This document shows positions 1 to 6,676 of a DNA stretch of 11,449 bases, in pieces (position 1 is the first letter of the stretch; each line of letters begins with the position of its first letter). The position numbers and the translations under genes are program-made. The stretch is taken from contig JAQTSL010000092.1 of NCBI GenBank assembly GCA_028711355.1, positions 1 through 11,449 of the forward strand, given 5' to 3'. The DNA comes from Rhodoferax sp. GTDB taxonomy: Bacteria; Pseudomonadota; Gammaproteobacteria; Burkholderiales; Burkholderiaceae_C. Below the pieces are notes generated by a model. The model searched no databases, was not told the DNA's origin, and saw nothing but the letters and a program-made list of their open reading frames with translations.

Positions 1-1697
1 TTTTTCCGTTTGTCTGGCTGTTTGGCGGTCTGGCGTGTGGCTGGGCGTGGGGCGCCTTACTGCTGCGGCTGGGTGCTGCCATGCCAACGTTGGCGTGCTG
101 GGGTTGGCGCCTGCTGTCGGTTGCCGCCGCTCTGGCTTTGGTGGGGTGGACCGGTCTGCAAGTGGTAGCCGCCCCTGACTGGGGTTTGTGGAACCACAGC
201 GGCTTAGAGGCCAAACCGCAGTGGCAGCGCTTGAGTCAACTGTTCCCGGCGCTCTCCGGCCAACTGAATAGCCCGCGCCTGACGTTTGAGCACGACCCGG
301 CCAACAACGACATCGGCTCGACCCGCGCCCTGGAAGCACTGCCGATGTTTCTGGGCGGCCGCCCGGTGCTGGAGGGCTTGTACATGGAATCGGCCCCGGT
401 CGGCCCAGCCATCTACCAGTTGCAAAGCGAGGTATCGACCCATCCGTCGTCGCCGCTGGCGCGCTTTCCCAGTGGCAGCCTGGACTTGGACAGCGCCGCA
501 GTGCACATGAATTTTTTGTGGGCCAACGAGGTGCTGATCCGCCACGAAGACACCTACAAGGCGTTTGCCGCCAGCCCGCTGTTTACCGAGGTCGCCAGCG
601 CTGCGCCCTTCCATGTGTTTCGGCTCAAGGCGTTTGACAGCCAGTGGGTAGATATTGTCAACCCGGCGCAACGCACGCTGCGCTGGTTAGCCCCGCAAGG
701 CTGGCTGCAAGCCAGCTTTGCCTGGTTCAAATCGCGTGAACGTTTTAGCCATGAACTGCCCGTTTTTCAAGCGGGAGCAGCTCCACAAATCGTAGCACCC
801 GCAGCCTTGGCGCAGGTGCACGACTTGAAGCTGGAGCGCAACCACCTGAGCTGGCGCACCGACGCAGTGGGCTCGGCCCACCTGGTGCGCATGGCCTGGC
901 ATCCGCGCTGGAAGCTGGCCACCAAAGGCAAGCTGTACTTGGCTGGCCCCGGCTTCATGCTGGTGGTGCCCGAAGAAGCCCAGGTGCAGCTCGACTATGG
1001 ACACACCCCGATCGGTCTGGCCGGCATGGTCGCCACGGCGCTGGCGCTGCTGGTGTTGCTGGCGCTGACCTGGCGCGATGGGTTTGGCGCGTTCGGTAGG
1101 AGTCGCGCCCATGGTATGGAAAGCTCGCACAGGGGATGTCATTGCCTGCCCCGGATCAGGTCCGGGGCAGGCACTGACCCGCAATCGATGCAGTCTGGGG
1201 TCATGGATACCGGGTCGTCGCCCGGTATGACAGCCTCATCCATACCGTTAACTGGCCGCCCCTGGCCGGGCGACTGGCTGGCCTGGTTGTGGCCGCTGTT
1301 GCTGGTTTGCGCCGGGCTGTGGTTGCACCTGAACAACCCCGAGCGGCTTTACACCGCAGCCTGGGCACTGTCGCGCGCCAACCACCCGCTGCAAGCAGCA
1401 GCCGAGTTTGACCGGGCTTACGCCGCGCGCAACAGCGACGCGAAAAAAGAAGAGGCGCTGTTCTGGGCCGCCAAGGCGTACCAGCAGGCGGGCAAGACGG
1501 AACTGGCGATTGAACGTTACCGCGAGCTCAACGACCGCTTTCATGGCTATTGGCTGCCCGAGTCGCTTTACACGCAAGCGCAGTTGCAGCAGGCCGCCGG
1601 CGCCAGCGCGCCAGCCCAAAGCGCCCGCGCCCGCCTGTTGCAAGAGTTTCCCAACGACCGCTGGGCCCAGCGCCTGAAAACCGGGACCGCCCAATGA
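1..1697 (+). CDS. Large membrane protein (YfhO / PTPS-related type) with C-terminal TPR domain, 5' partial
   Basis: The frame is open from nt 3 with no stop before the ATG at 81. The codons at 3-80 encode hydrophobic, Trp/Leu-rich sequence, so the true start lies outside the window. Numbering from the ATG at 81, a membrane segment (about residues 10-31) is followed by an extracytoplasmic domain. This domain has ALEALPMFLGGRPVLEG near residue 83, and WHPRWKL followed by GPGFMLVVPE and LDYGHTP near 272-312, the pattern I associate with the C-terminal part of YfhO / PTPS-related polytopic membrane proteins (GT-C-like glycosyltransferases). Two further membrane segments lie near 310-331 and 397-415, and the tail (about 425-535) has TPR-like helices (AAEFDRAYAA, ALFWAAKAYQQAGKTELAIERY). 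The loop between the last two membrane segments carries an in-frame palindromic repeat (see 1110-1253). The stop overlaps the next start by 4 bp (ATGA), so the two are probably co-translated. A role in transfer of lipid-linked sugars is inference. Confidence 0.8.
   Translation, partial: FPFVWLFGGLACGWAWGALLLRLGAAMPTLACWGWRLLSVAAALALVGWTGLQVVAAPDWGLWNHSGLEAKPQWQRLSQLFPALSGQLNSPRLTFEHDPANNDIGSTRALEALPMFLGGRPVLEGLYMESAPVGPAIYQLQSEVSTHPSSPLARFPSGSLDLDSAAVHMNFLWANEVLIRHEDTYKAFAASPLFTEVASAAPFHVFRLKAFDSQWVDIVNPAQRTLRWLAPQGWLQASFAWFKSRERFSHELPVFQAGAAPQIVAPAALAQVHDLKLERNHLSWRTDAVGSAHLVRMAWHPRWKLATKGKLYLAGPGFMLVVPEEAQVQLDYGHTPIGLAGMVATALALLVLLALTWRDGFGAFGRSRAHGMESSHRGCHCLPRIRSGAGTDPQSMQSGVMDTGSSPGMTASSIPLTGRPWPGDWLAWLWPLLLVCAGLWLHLNNPERLYTAAWALSRANHPLQAAAEFDRAYAARNSDAKKEEALFWAAKAYQQAGKTELAIERYRELNDRFHGYWLPESLYTQAQLQQAAGASAPAQSARARLLQEFPNDRWAQRLKTGTAQ
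1110..1253. repeat. Palindromic dispersed repeat, copy 1, inserted in phase in a coding region
   Basis: This copy shares both ends and its core with the intergenic copy at 6940-7073, in opposite orientation. One end is AGTTAACG (reverse strand, 1246-1253) and the other TCCATACCATG (reverse strand, 1110-1120; TCCATGCCATG in the other copy). It holds two strong inverted repeats: a perfect 13-bp stem TGCCTGCCCCGGA (1143-1155) with TCCGGGGCAGGCA (1161-1173) around a 5-nt loop, and ATACCGGG (1207-1214) with CCCGGTAT (1221-1228) around a 6-nt loop. With these ends it is 144 bp. It begins on the first base of a codon and has no stop in the host frame, so it adds 48 codons (residues 344-391 from the ATG at 81) between two membrane segments. 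Exact ends are inferred from only two copies. Confidence 0.75.
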
Positions 1698-2101
1698 ATC
1701 TCAAATTTGACATCAACCGCAAGCTGATCAAGCAATTTTTGCAGTACGTCACCGTTGGCTTGTGTGCGCTGGCGGTCGATGTGGGCAGCTTTACGCTGGT
1801 GCGCAGTCTGGGGCTGGACCTGGTCAGTGCCAACGTGCTGGCGCGCTTTGCTGGCGCGGTGACGGCTTATACCGGCAACTATTTGTGGACCTTTGAGCAG
1901 TCAAAAAACAGCGCCGACTGGCTGCGCACCAGTTGGCGCTACGCCGCCGTGTGGGTAGCAGCCACCACCCTGTCAACCCTGCTGCTGAGCGCCCTGACGC
2001 ATTTTGGCCTGCCAGAAACCCCCAGCAAGCTGGGGGTGGAGATGGTCATGCCATTTTTGAACTTTTTGGTGGCCAGGGTATGGGTGTTTAAGGCCCGATA
2101 A
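1694..2101 (+). CDS. GtrA family membrane protein
   Basis: This is a 135-residue protein. The start is the ATG of an ATGA overlap with the upstream stop; a longer open frame upstream is only the shadow of the preceding gene. Four hydrophobic segments (about 14-37, 44-66, 84-103, 115-133) with short loops fit GtrA-like proteins (PF04138). Typical landmarks are FLQYVTVGLCALAVDV at the first segment, RFAGAVTAYTGNYLWTF ending the second (the NY.W.F pattern), and NFLVARVWVFKAR at the C-terminus. GtrA-type proteins are small inner-membrane proteins implicated in moving undecaprenyl-phosphate-linked sugars across the membrane or in supporting partner glycosyltransferases. Coupling to the upstream GT-C-like gene suggests they act together on an envelope glycan; the sugar cannot be told from sequence. 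The family call is firm, the substrate unknown. Confidence 0.88.
   Translation: MNLKFDINRKLIKQFLQYVTVGLCALAVDVGSFTLVRSLGLDLVSANVLARFAGAVTAYTGNYLWTFEQSKNSADWLRTSWRYAAVWVAATTLSTLLLSALTHFGLPETPSKLGVEMVMPFLNFLVARVWVFKAR
2018..2037. other. Perfect 9-bp inverted repeat with a 2-nt loop inside the GtrA gene
   Basis: ACCCCCAGC (2018-2026) and GCTGGGGGT (2029-2037) are perfect reverse complements separated by AA, in codons for the loop before the last membrane segment. No T-run follows, so it does not look like an intrinsic terminator. It lies about 75 bp before the end of gtrA, just before the convergent gene, and could slow transcription or affect mRNA stability. It may simply be a by-product of GC-rich codons. 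Confidence 0.4.
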
Positions 2102-2112
2102 GGCAAGCTGAC

Positions 2113-3471
2113 TTACAACCCGTAGTCCAGCGCCAGCCGGTTGCCACTGGCATCACGTACCGAAATCCAGACATTTCTGCCGGTGTAGCCGCCGCTGTAG
2201 CTGGGTATGTTCAGCGTGGTCGAGGCTCCGGTGCCACTGATGTTGGTCCCAACGTTGCTAAAAAGCTGGGTGCCCTGATTCCAGGCACCAATGTTGAGCC
2301 AGTCACCGGTGGTGTTGGCACCGGCTGACCAGTTGATCGTCAGGCTGGTGTTGGCGGCCCAAGAGCCCGATATCCCTGTGATGGTGGGGTAGGACAGGCC
2401 CGCCAGCAAGGCCGGGTTGATGGGCGTGTTTTGCAGTCGGCTGGTATAGCTGTACAGCGGCACACTGCTGGAGGCGCTGCCATAAGCGCCAACGGTGTAA
2501 GGCGAACCGGCACTGGCGGCGGCCGGATCAACGCAGTTGGTGGTGTTGCCAGGGTTGCAGTTTTGCGGCCAAATCTGGCCAACACCGGCAGAATAAATGG
2601 TCAAACCGGAAGCCGGATTGACACCCGGGCCAGTCAACACCACTTGGGTCACCGCCGCGGGCAATTTGTCAACATTTACGTTGATTTGGTTGTTGTAACT
2701 GGCCGTTGCACTGCTGGAAATATGTTTGACCGCTTGCACGTTGGCGGAAAAATCAAATTGGCGCTGGTCACCGGCCATTAACCAGTTGTCAGAAGCGTTT
2801 TTGGTCGCCAGCCAGGCCGAACCGGGCCCACCGCCGCCGGTTGAGTCAGCAAAAGTAAACCATTGGTGCGTGGCATCGTTGGGTGCTGCCCCTGAATCTG
2901 TCGGGTTCACCAAGGTGATGTTGACAAAGGTAGCGCCCACACTGGGGCCATTGCCAGTCGTCAGCATGGCCTGCAAGAAGTCGGCTTTGTTGGTACCACC
3001 CATCAAAAATGTGGTATCCACCAACGGGTCAAGGGCCGTCGTCGATGTCGGCATGGCGGTCGCATACAGATCCGAGAATGCTTTCATGGTGGCAGTGATA
3101 CCGGTCAGGGCTGCAGCGTTGGCTGGGGCCGGTGCGGCGGGCAAGGTGGCGCTGAACGTCGTTTTGGCATTGACCCAGAAGCCGTCGCCGCTTTTAATGG
3201 TGGTCAGAAAGTCGTAGCCCTTGGTACCCGCATAGGCTTGCCCACCATCAGCCAAATCGGGCGAGTAAAACGCCCAGCCTGTGCCGGTCCACTTCCAGAC
3301 CGTGGTGACTTTGGTTTTGTCGCCAAACGCATCCGCCACCACCACGTCGGCGGCGTCGCTGTAGCCCAGCAGGTTCCACCCGGCGGTGGTCGCGTTGACG
3401 GTGGCTGCGTGGGCGCTGCCCAAGCCCGCCGCAGCCAGCACCAAAAAGCTCATCTTGTTCAATTTCAACAT
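2113..3471 (-). CDS. Secreted protein of unknown function with Ig-like C-terminal region
   Basis: This is a 452-residue protein. The frame is open upstream to 3594, but the ATG at 3471 is preferred: CAGGAG sits just upstream (AGGAG about 7 nt before the ATG), and translation then begins with a classical Sec signal peptide (MLKLNK, hydrophobic core, AHA before Ala23). Residues 25-110 form a Trp/Gly-rich region with GWNLLGYSD, FGDKTKVTTVWKW, KGYDFLTTI and GDGFWVNAKT; I remember this arrangement from other Comamonadaceae secreted proteins of unknown role. Residues 125-250 (helical start, then GATFVNITLVN, NWLMAGDQRQFDF) faintly recall NTF2-like folds, a weak guess. Residues 362-452 are Thr/Ser/Asn-rich and beta-like, ending in VWISVRDASGNRLALDYGL, fitting an Ig/FN3-like domain. 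The only two cysteines of the mature protein (305 and 313) could form a disulfide loop. No catalytic motif was seen. It converges on gtrA with an 11-bp gap. Export is well supported, function is not. Confidence 0.82.
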   Translation of the reverse strand: MLKLNKMSFLVLAAAGLGSAHAATVNATTAGWNLLGYSDAADVVVADAFGDKTKVTTVWKWTGTGWAFYSPDLADGGQAYAGTKGYDFLTTIKSGDGFWVNAKTTFSATLPAAPAPANAAALTGITATMKAFSDLYATAMPTSTTALDPLVDTTFLMGGTNKADFLQAMLTTGNGPSVGATFVNITLVNPTDSGAAPNDATHQWFTFADSTGGGGPGSAWLATKNASDNWLMAGDQRQFDFSANVQAVKHISSSATASYNNQINVNVDKLPAAVTQVVLTGPGVNPASGLTIYSAGVGQIWPQNCNPGNTTNCVDPAAASAGSPYTVGAYGSASSSVPLYSYTSRLQNTPINPALLAGLSYPTITGISGSWAANTSLTINWSAGANTTGDWLNIGAWNQGTQLFSNVGTNISGTGASTTLNIPSYSGGYTGRNVWISVRDASGNRLALDYGL

Positions 3472-3490
3472 TTTCAACTCCTGTGTGTTA

Positions 3491-3518
3491 ACTATAAACC
3501 TTGCCAATTGCGCGACAA
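3491..3518 (-). promoter_or_regulatory. Likely sigma-70 promoter of the secreted-protein gene
   Basis: On the minus strand, TTGTCG (3518-3513) and TATAGT (3496-3491) are separated by 16 bp. This would start transcription near 3484, leaving a leader of only about 13 nt with the CAGGAG ribosome site. Both hexamers match sigma-70 consensus at four or five of six positions. No other promoter candidate in the 278-bp gap was as good. Confidence 0.45.
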
Positions 3519-3587
3519 CCGCCTGGCGAGTTCGCGGTGTTTTCGGTGAGAAAGGCGTTGGCAGATGACTGGTGCGTTGGTTGTCCA

Positions 3588-3602
3588 CCATCACCGTGAT
3601 GG
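3588..3602. promoter_or_regulatory. Short perfect palindrome upstream of the secreted-protein gene
   Basis: CCATCAC, a single C, then GTGATGG form a perfect 7-1-7 inverted repeat about 70 bp upstream of the proposed -35 box of the minus-strand secreted-protein gene. The spacing suits an activator or repressor site, but no known operator is recognised. The remainder of the 3472-3749 gap holds no gene, RNA or convincing terminator that I can see. Confidence 0.3.
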
Positions 3603-3749
3603 ACGCATCGTGTCAAGGCAAGCTGCGCACATTGATCGTGCCAGCCATCGGTACCAGCGTCGGCAATCTTGGTCAAGCGCTGATGGTTGATTCGATTCTA
3701 TGACCAGCGATCACAAAAAAGTTTCTGTGGGTGAAGTATTTTCATGTGC

Positions 3750-4274
3750 TCAGGCTTGCAGCGGGCACCCCGCCACGTCCCACAACCGCGCCCCGGACGC
3801 TTCCAGGTGCGTCAAATACACCCTCAGCTCCAATTCAAGTTGGTGGTAGCGCGGCTCCATGTGGCTACACAGGCTGTAAAACGCCTTGTCGTGGGCGCGC
3901 TCCTTCAGGTGCGCCAACTCGTGCACGGTGATCATCCGCAAAAACTCCTCTGGCACCGTTTTGAACAGGTTGGCCACGCGAATTTCACGCTTGGCTTTGA
4001 GCTTGCTGCCCTGCACCCGTGACACCGTGGTGTGCGTGCCCAGCGCGTTGTTGACAACGTGCAGCTTGGCGTCAAACAGCACTTTGCCGACCGGCTCGGC
4101 GCTGCGCAGGTACTCGGCTTTAAGTGCTTGCGCATAGTCAAATAGCGCCCGGTCGGTGCGAATGCCGTGGGCTTGGGGGTACTTTTGCAGCAGCCAGTCG
4201 GCCACCCGGTGTTGCACCAGCAGGTTTTGTACCTGTGCCAGAGTCTCAGGCGGGTAGCCTTGCAGGTATTTCAT
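3750..4274 (-). CDS. YgjP-like (DUF45 / M48-related) zinc metallopeptidase-type protein
   Basis: This is a 174-residue protein, about the length of E. coli YgjP (around 167). The zinc motif HELAH is at residues 118-122 in RMITVHELAHLKERAHDKAF, with a third His (128) as further ligand. Flanking sequence matches YgjP as I remember it: VGKVLFDAKLHVVNNALGTHTTVSRVQG (about 62-89, given here as a reference pattern), KLKAKREIRVAN and HMEPRYHQLELELRVYLTHLE. The family is minigluzincin-like; E. coli YgjP has been reported as a UTP pyrophosphatase, so the true substrate is uncertain. No signal peptide is present, so it should be cytoplasmic. The start ATG at 4274 gives the family N-terminus (MKYLQGYPPE), although no strong ribosome site precedes it. 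It follows lysS on the same strand after 110 bp holding a dispersed repeat, and may or may not share its transcript. Confidence 0.88.
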   Translation of the reverse strand: MKYLQGYPPETLAQVQNLLVQHRVADWLLQKYPQAHGIRTDRALFDYAQALKAEYLRSAEPVGKVLFDAKLHVVNNALGTHTTVSRVQGSKLKAKREIRVANLFKTVPEEFLRMITVHELAHLKERAHDKAFYSLCSHMEPRYHQLELELRVYLTHLEASGARLWDVAGCPLQA

Positions 4275-4322
4275 TGCGAAAAGAAGTCAAAATGAAGCTG
4301 GGCCAGGCCAACCTTGATCCCT

Positions 4323-4384
4323 TATTAACTTCAAATTTAATAGCTGCCCACGCTTTATGAATAAAGGATGGAGGCCGATTTTTC
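4323..4384 (-). repeat. Comamonadaceae-type intergenic repeat between lysS and the ygjP-like gene
   Basis: Read on the minus strand from the lysS stop, this stretch has AAAATCGGCCTCC, then a 6-bp hairpin CTTTAT-TC-ATAAAG, then GCAGCTATTAAATTTGA. I recognise this from memory as a widespread intergenic repeat of Comamonadaceae (typical core GGCCTC, an inverted GCGCTTAT-type stem, GCAGCTAT). A probable second copy lies at 8288-8345 in the same orientation. It could act in lysS 3'-end formation, as the hairpin lies about 20 nt after the stop, but no T-run follows it directly. Family assignment is from recall, not a search. Confidence 0.55.
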
Positions 4385-5977
4385 TTAAACCTCGCGGCGC
4401 AGGGCGGGGAACAAAATCACGTCGCGGATGCTGCTGCTGTTGGTCAACAACATCATCAGGCGGTCGATGCCCACACCACAGCCACCGGTGGGGGGCATGC
4501 CGTATTCCAGCGCGCGGATAAAGTCTGCGTCGTAGTACATGGCTTCGTCGTCGCCGCCGTCTTTGGCCGCCACTTGCGCCGAGAAGCGTGCGGCCTGTTC
4601 TTCGGCGTCGTTCAGTTCGCTAAAGCCATTGCCAAACTCGCGCCCGGTGATGTAGAGCTCGAAGCGCTCGGTCACCTCTGGGCGGCTGTCGTTGGCGCGT
4701 GCCAGCGGCGATATTTCGGTCGGGTGCTCCATGATGAAGGTCGGCTGCCAGAGCTTTTCTTCCACGGTTTCTTCAAAGTACAGCACTTGTAGCGCGGGCA
4801 GACTGCGCGTCGAGATGTGGTGCTTGGCCTCGGTAATGCCAAGTTTCGGTAGTACCGAGCGCAGCCAAGCAGCACTGTCCACTCTCAAACCCGAGCCGTC
4901 TTCCAGCGTTTGCCCGGCTTCGGTGTATTTACAAATGGCCTGAACGATCGTCAGGCGCTCAAACGGTTGACTCAGATCCACCGGTTTGCCCGCGTAGCTG
5001 AGCTGCAGGCTGCCGCAGGCGCGCTGGGCGGCGTCACGGATCAGCGCTTCGGTGTAGGCCATCAAATCCTGGTAGTCCCAATACGCCGCGTAGAACTCCA
5101 TCATGGTGAATTCGGGGTTGTGGCGCACGCTGATGCCTTCGTTGCGAAAGCTGCGGTTGATCTCGAACACGCGCTCAAAACCGCCCACAATCAGCCGCTT
5201 CAAATACAACTCGGGCGCAATGCGCAAAAACATCTGCTGGTCCAGCGCGTTGTGGTGCGTGGTGAAGGGCTTGGCGTTGGCGCCGCCAGGGATCGGGTGC
5301 AGCATCGGCGTTTCGACTTCCAAAAAGTCGTGCGCCACCATGAAGTCGCGAATGCCACTAACGGCCTTAGAGCGCGCCATGAAGCGCTGGCGCGTGGCTT
5401 CATCGGTCATCAAATCGACATAGCGCTGGCGGTACTTGACCTCCTGGTCGGCCATGCCATGGTACTTGTCGGGCATCGGGCGCAGGCTTTTGGTCAGCAG
5501 ACGGATTTGCGTCGCGTGAATGGAAAGCTCGCCAGTTTTGGTTTTGAACACGGTGCCCTCGGCGGCGACGATGTCGCCCAGGTCCCAGTGCTTGAAGGCG
5601 TTGTAAATAGCTTCGCCCACGTCATCTCGCTTGACGTAAATTTGGATGCGCCCGCTGCTGTCTTGCAGCGTGCAAAAGCTGGCTTTGCCCATGACGCGCT
5701 TGAGCATCATGCGACCGGCCACTTTGGCTTGCTGGCTGAGTTCTGCCAGGACTTCGGTGGTTTTGTCTTGATACGCGGCCAACAGCGCTACAGCGTGGTC
5801 GGCGGGTTTGAAGTCGTTGGGAAAAGCCGGGCCTTTGCCGTCGGCTTGGGCCTGGCGCAGCGCCTGGAGCTTGTCGCGGCGCTCTTGTATCAACGGGTTG
5901 TCGTCGGGCGCTGGGGCGGCGCAGGCTTGGGCGTTGTCGGCTTGGGAGGGGGTGGCGTGGTCGGACATGAAGGGCAT
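4385..5977 (-). CDS. lysS: Lysyl-tRNA synthetase, class II
   Basis: This enzyme charges tRNA-Lys with lysine using ATP, in the cytoplasm. The 530-residue protein has the full class IIb architecture. An N-terminal helical region is followed by the anticodon-binding OB fold (about 86-165, VAGRMMLKRVMGKASF then FCTLQDSSGRIQIYVKRD). The catalytic core has motif 1 around 207-236 (DFLEVETPMLHPIPGGANAKPF as pattern), motif 2 at about 267-295 (FERVFEINRSFRNEG, then HNPEFTMMEFY) and motif 3 near the C-terminus (GCGVGIDRLMMLL). It has no obvious defect and is somewhat longer than E. coli LysS (about 505) because of a variable N-terminus. The start is uncertain: ATG at 5977 or the in-frame ATG at 5968 (MSDHATP), neither with a clear ribosome site. 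It is divergent from the yggT-like gene. Confidence 0.97.
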   Translation of the reverse strand: MPFMSDHATPSQADNAQACAAPAPDDNPLIQERRDKLQALRQAQADGKGPAFPNDFKPADHAVALLAAYQDKTTEVLAELSQQAKVAGRMMLKRVMGKASFCTLQDSSGRIQIYVKRDDVGEAIYNAFKHWDLGDIVAAEGTVFKTKTGELSIHATQIRLLTKSLRPMPDKYHGMADQEVKYRQRYVDLMTDEATRQRFMARSKAVSGIRDFMVAHDFLEVETPMLHPIPGGANAKPFTTHHNALDQQMFLRIAPELYLKRLIVGGFERVFEINRSFRNEGISVRHNPEFTMMEFYAAYWDYQDLMAYTEALIRDAAQRACGSLQLSYAGKPVDLSQPFERLTIVQAICKYTEAGQTLEDGSGLRVDSAAWLRSVLPKLGITEAKHHISTRSLPALQVLYFEETVEEKLWQPTFIMEHPTEISPLARANDSRPEVTERFELYITGREFGNGFSELNDAEEQAARFSAQVAAKDGGDDEAMYYDADFIRALEYGMPPTGGCGVGIDRLMMLLTNSSSIRDVILFPALRREV

Positions 5978-6025
5978 TCGTGGATGGCGGTAAACGCAGC
6001 GGGTGCTTGGCGCGGCCGAGCTCCC

Positions 6026-6069
6026 ATTTTACCGGGCGACGCCACTGGTCAGCCCGCACTGGCTATGAT
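6026..6069. promoter_or_regulatory. Possible divergent promoter region between lysS and the yggT-like gene
   Basis: The 135-bp divergent gap must hold promoters for both genes. The best -10-like boxes are TAAAAT on the minus strand (6031-6026), about 50 nt before the lysS ATG, and TATGAT on the plus strand (6064-6069), about 44 nt before the yggT ATG. No good -35 at standard spacing was found for either (TGACCA at 6051-6046 lies 14 bp from the lysS box), so these are weak candidates. Confidence 0.25.
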
Positions 6070-6112
6070 GTGGCGCAAACGCGCTTGATTGTTTTTTTGG
6101 AATCCACTTGCC

Positions 6113-6676
6113 ATGCTGTACCAGATCGTTTCGTTGTTGCTTGAAGTGGTGGTTGGTTTTTTGAGCGGCGCCTGCCTGCTGCGGCTGTATATGCAATACC
6201 AGCGCATTCCGATGTCGGCGCGCTCGGGCAACCCGCTGGGCAAATTTGTCTTTGCCGTGACCGACTGGATCGTGCTGCCGCTGCGCCGGGTGTTGCCGTC
6301 GATCGGCGCGCTTGACAGCGCCAGCCTGGTGGCGGCGTATCTGTTGCAACTGGTTGAGTTTGGCCTGCTGTGGCTGCTGGCCGGGGCTGGCGGTGGGCTG
6401 TTTGCCGTGCCCATTTTGGCGGCCTTTGGCCTGCTGCGCATGGCGATCTCTGGTCTGACGATCGCCGTGATCATCTACGCCGTGCTGTCCTGGGTGGCCG
6501 CCAACTCGGTGCTGGCCGACGTGATTGAGCGTCTGGTGGCGCCGCTGCTGATGCCGATTCGGCGCGTGCTGCCGCTGATCGGCGGCATCGACCTGTCGCC
6601 GCTGGCGTTATTGCTGCTGCTGCAAATCGCCGCCATCGTGCTGGGTAGCTTGCAGGCGTCGGCGTTGCTATTCTGA
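6113..6676 (+). CDS. YggT family integral membrane protein (two YGGT domains)
   Basis: This is a 187-residue, very hydrophobic protein. It has two tandem YGGT units, each with membrane helices and the signature P-x-RRVLP-x-IG: LPLRRVLPSIGALDSASL (about residues 54-71) and MPIRRVLPLIGGIDLSPL (about 148-165). That doubling is the usual form of long YggT proteins such as E. coli YggT. The family is an inner-membrane protein of poorly known role, often linked to osmotic or ion homeostasis and, in phototrophs and Gram-positives, to division or chloroplast-type functions. The ATG at 6113 is chosen; an upstream TTG at 6089 would give an unneeded extension. The stop lies exactly where the hairpin array begins (6674-6676 TGA is within the first spacer-like unit), so the array probably forms the end of its mRNA. 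Confidence 0.9.
   Translation: MLYQIVSLLLEVVVGFLSGACLLRLYMQYQRIPMSARSGNPLGKFVFAVTDWIVLPLRRVLPSIGALDSASLVAAYLLQLVEFGLLWLLAGAGGGLFAVPILAAFGLLRMAISGLTIAVIIYAVLSWVAANSVLADVIERLVAPLLMPIRRVLPLIGGIDLSPLALLLLLQIAAIVLGSLQASALLF

Noticed and set aside
1104..1260. Insertion sequence or MITE in the first gene
   Set aside because: It has imperfect inverted ends (GGTATGGA and TCCATACC) but no transposase and no clear target duplication; a palindromic repeat element is the better description.
3472..3594. 41-codon N-terminal extension of the secreted protein
   Set aside because: It would bury the signal peptide inside the protein, and the inner ATG has a strong ribosome site and promoter.
3670..3706. Inverted repeat TGGTCA-N25-TGACCA upstream of the secreted-protein gene
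   Set aside because: Arms of only 6 bp with a long spacer are expected by chance; no known regulator site was recognised.
4910..6088. Long open frame (392 codons) on the plus strand
   Set aside because: It is antisense to lysS, which has all class II synthetase motifs. Its composition is that expected from the reverse of a GC-rich gene, and it matches nothing I recognise.
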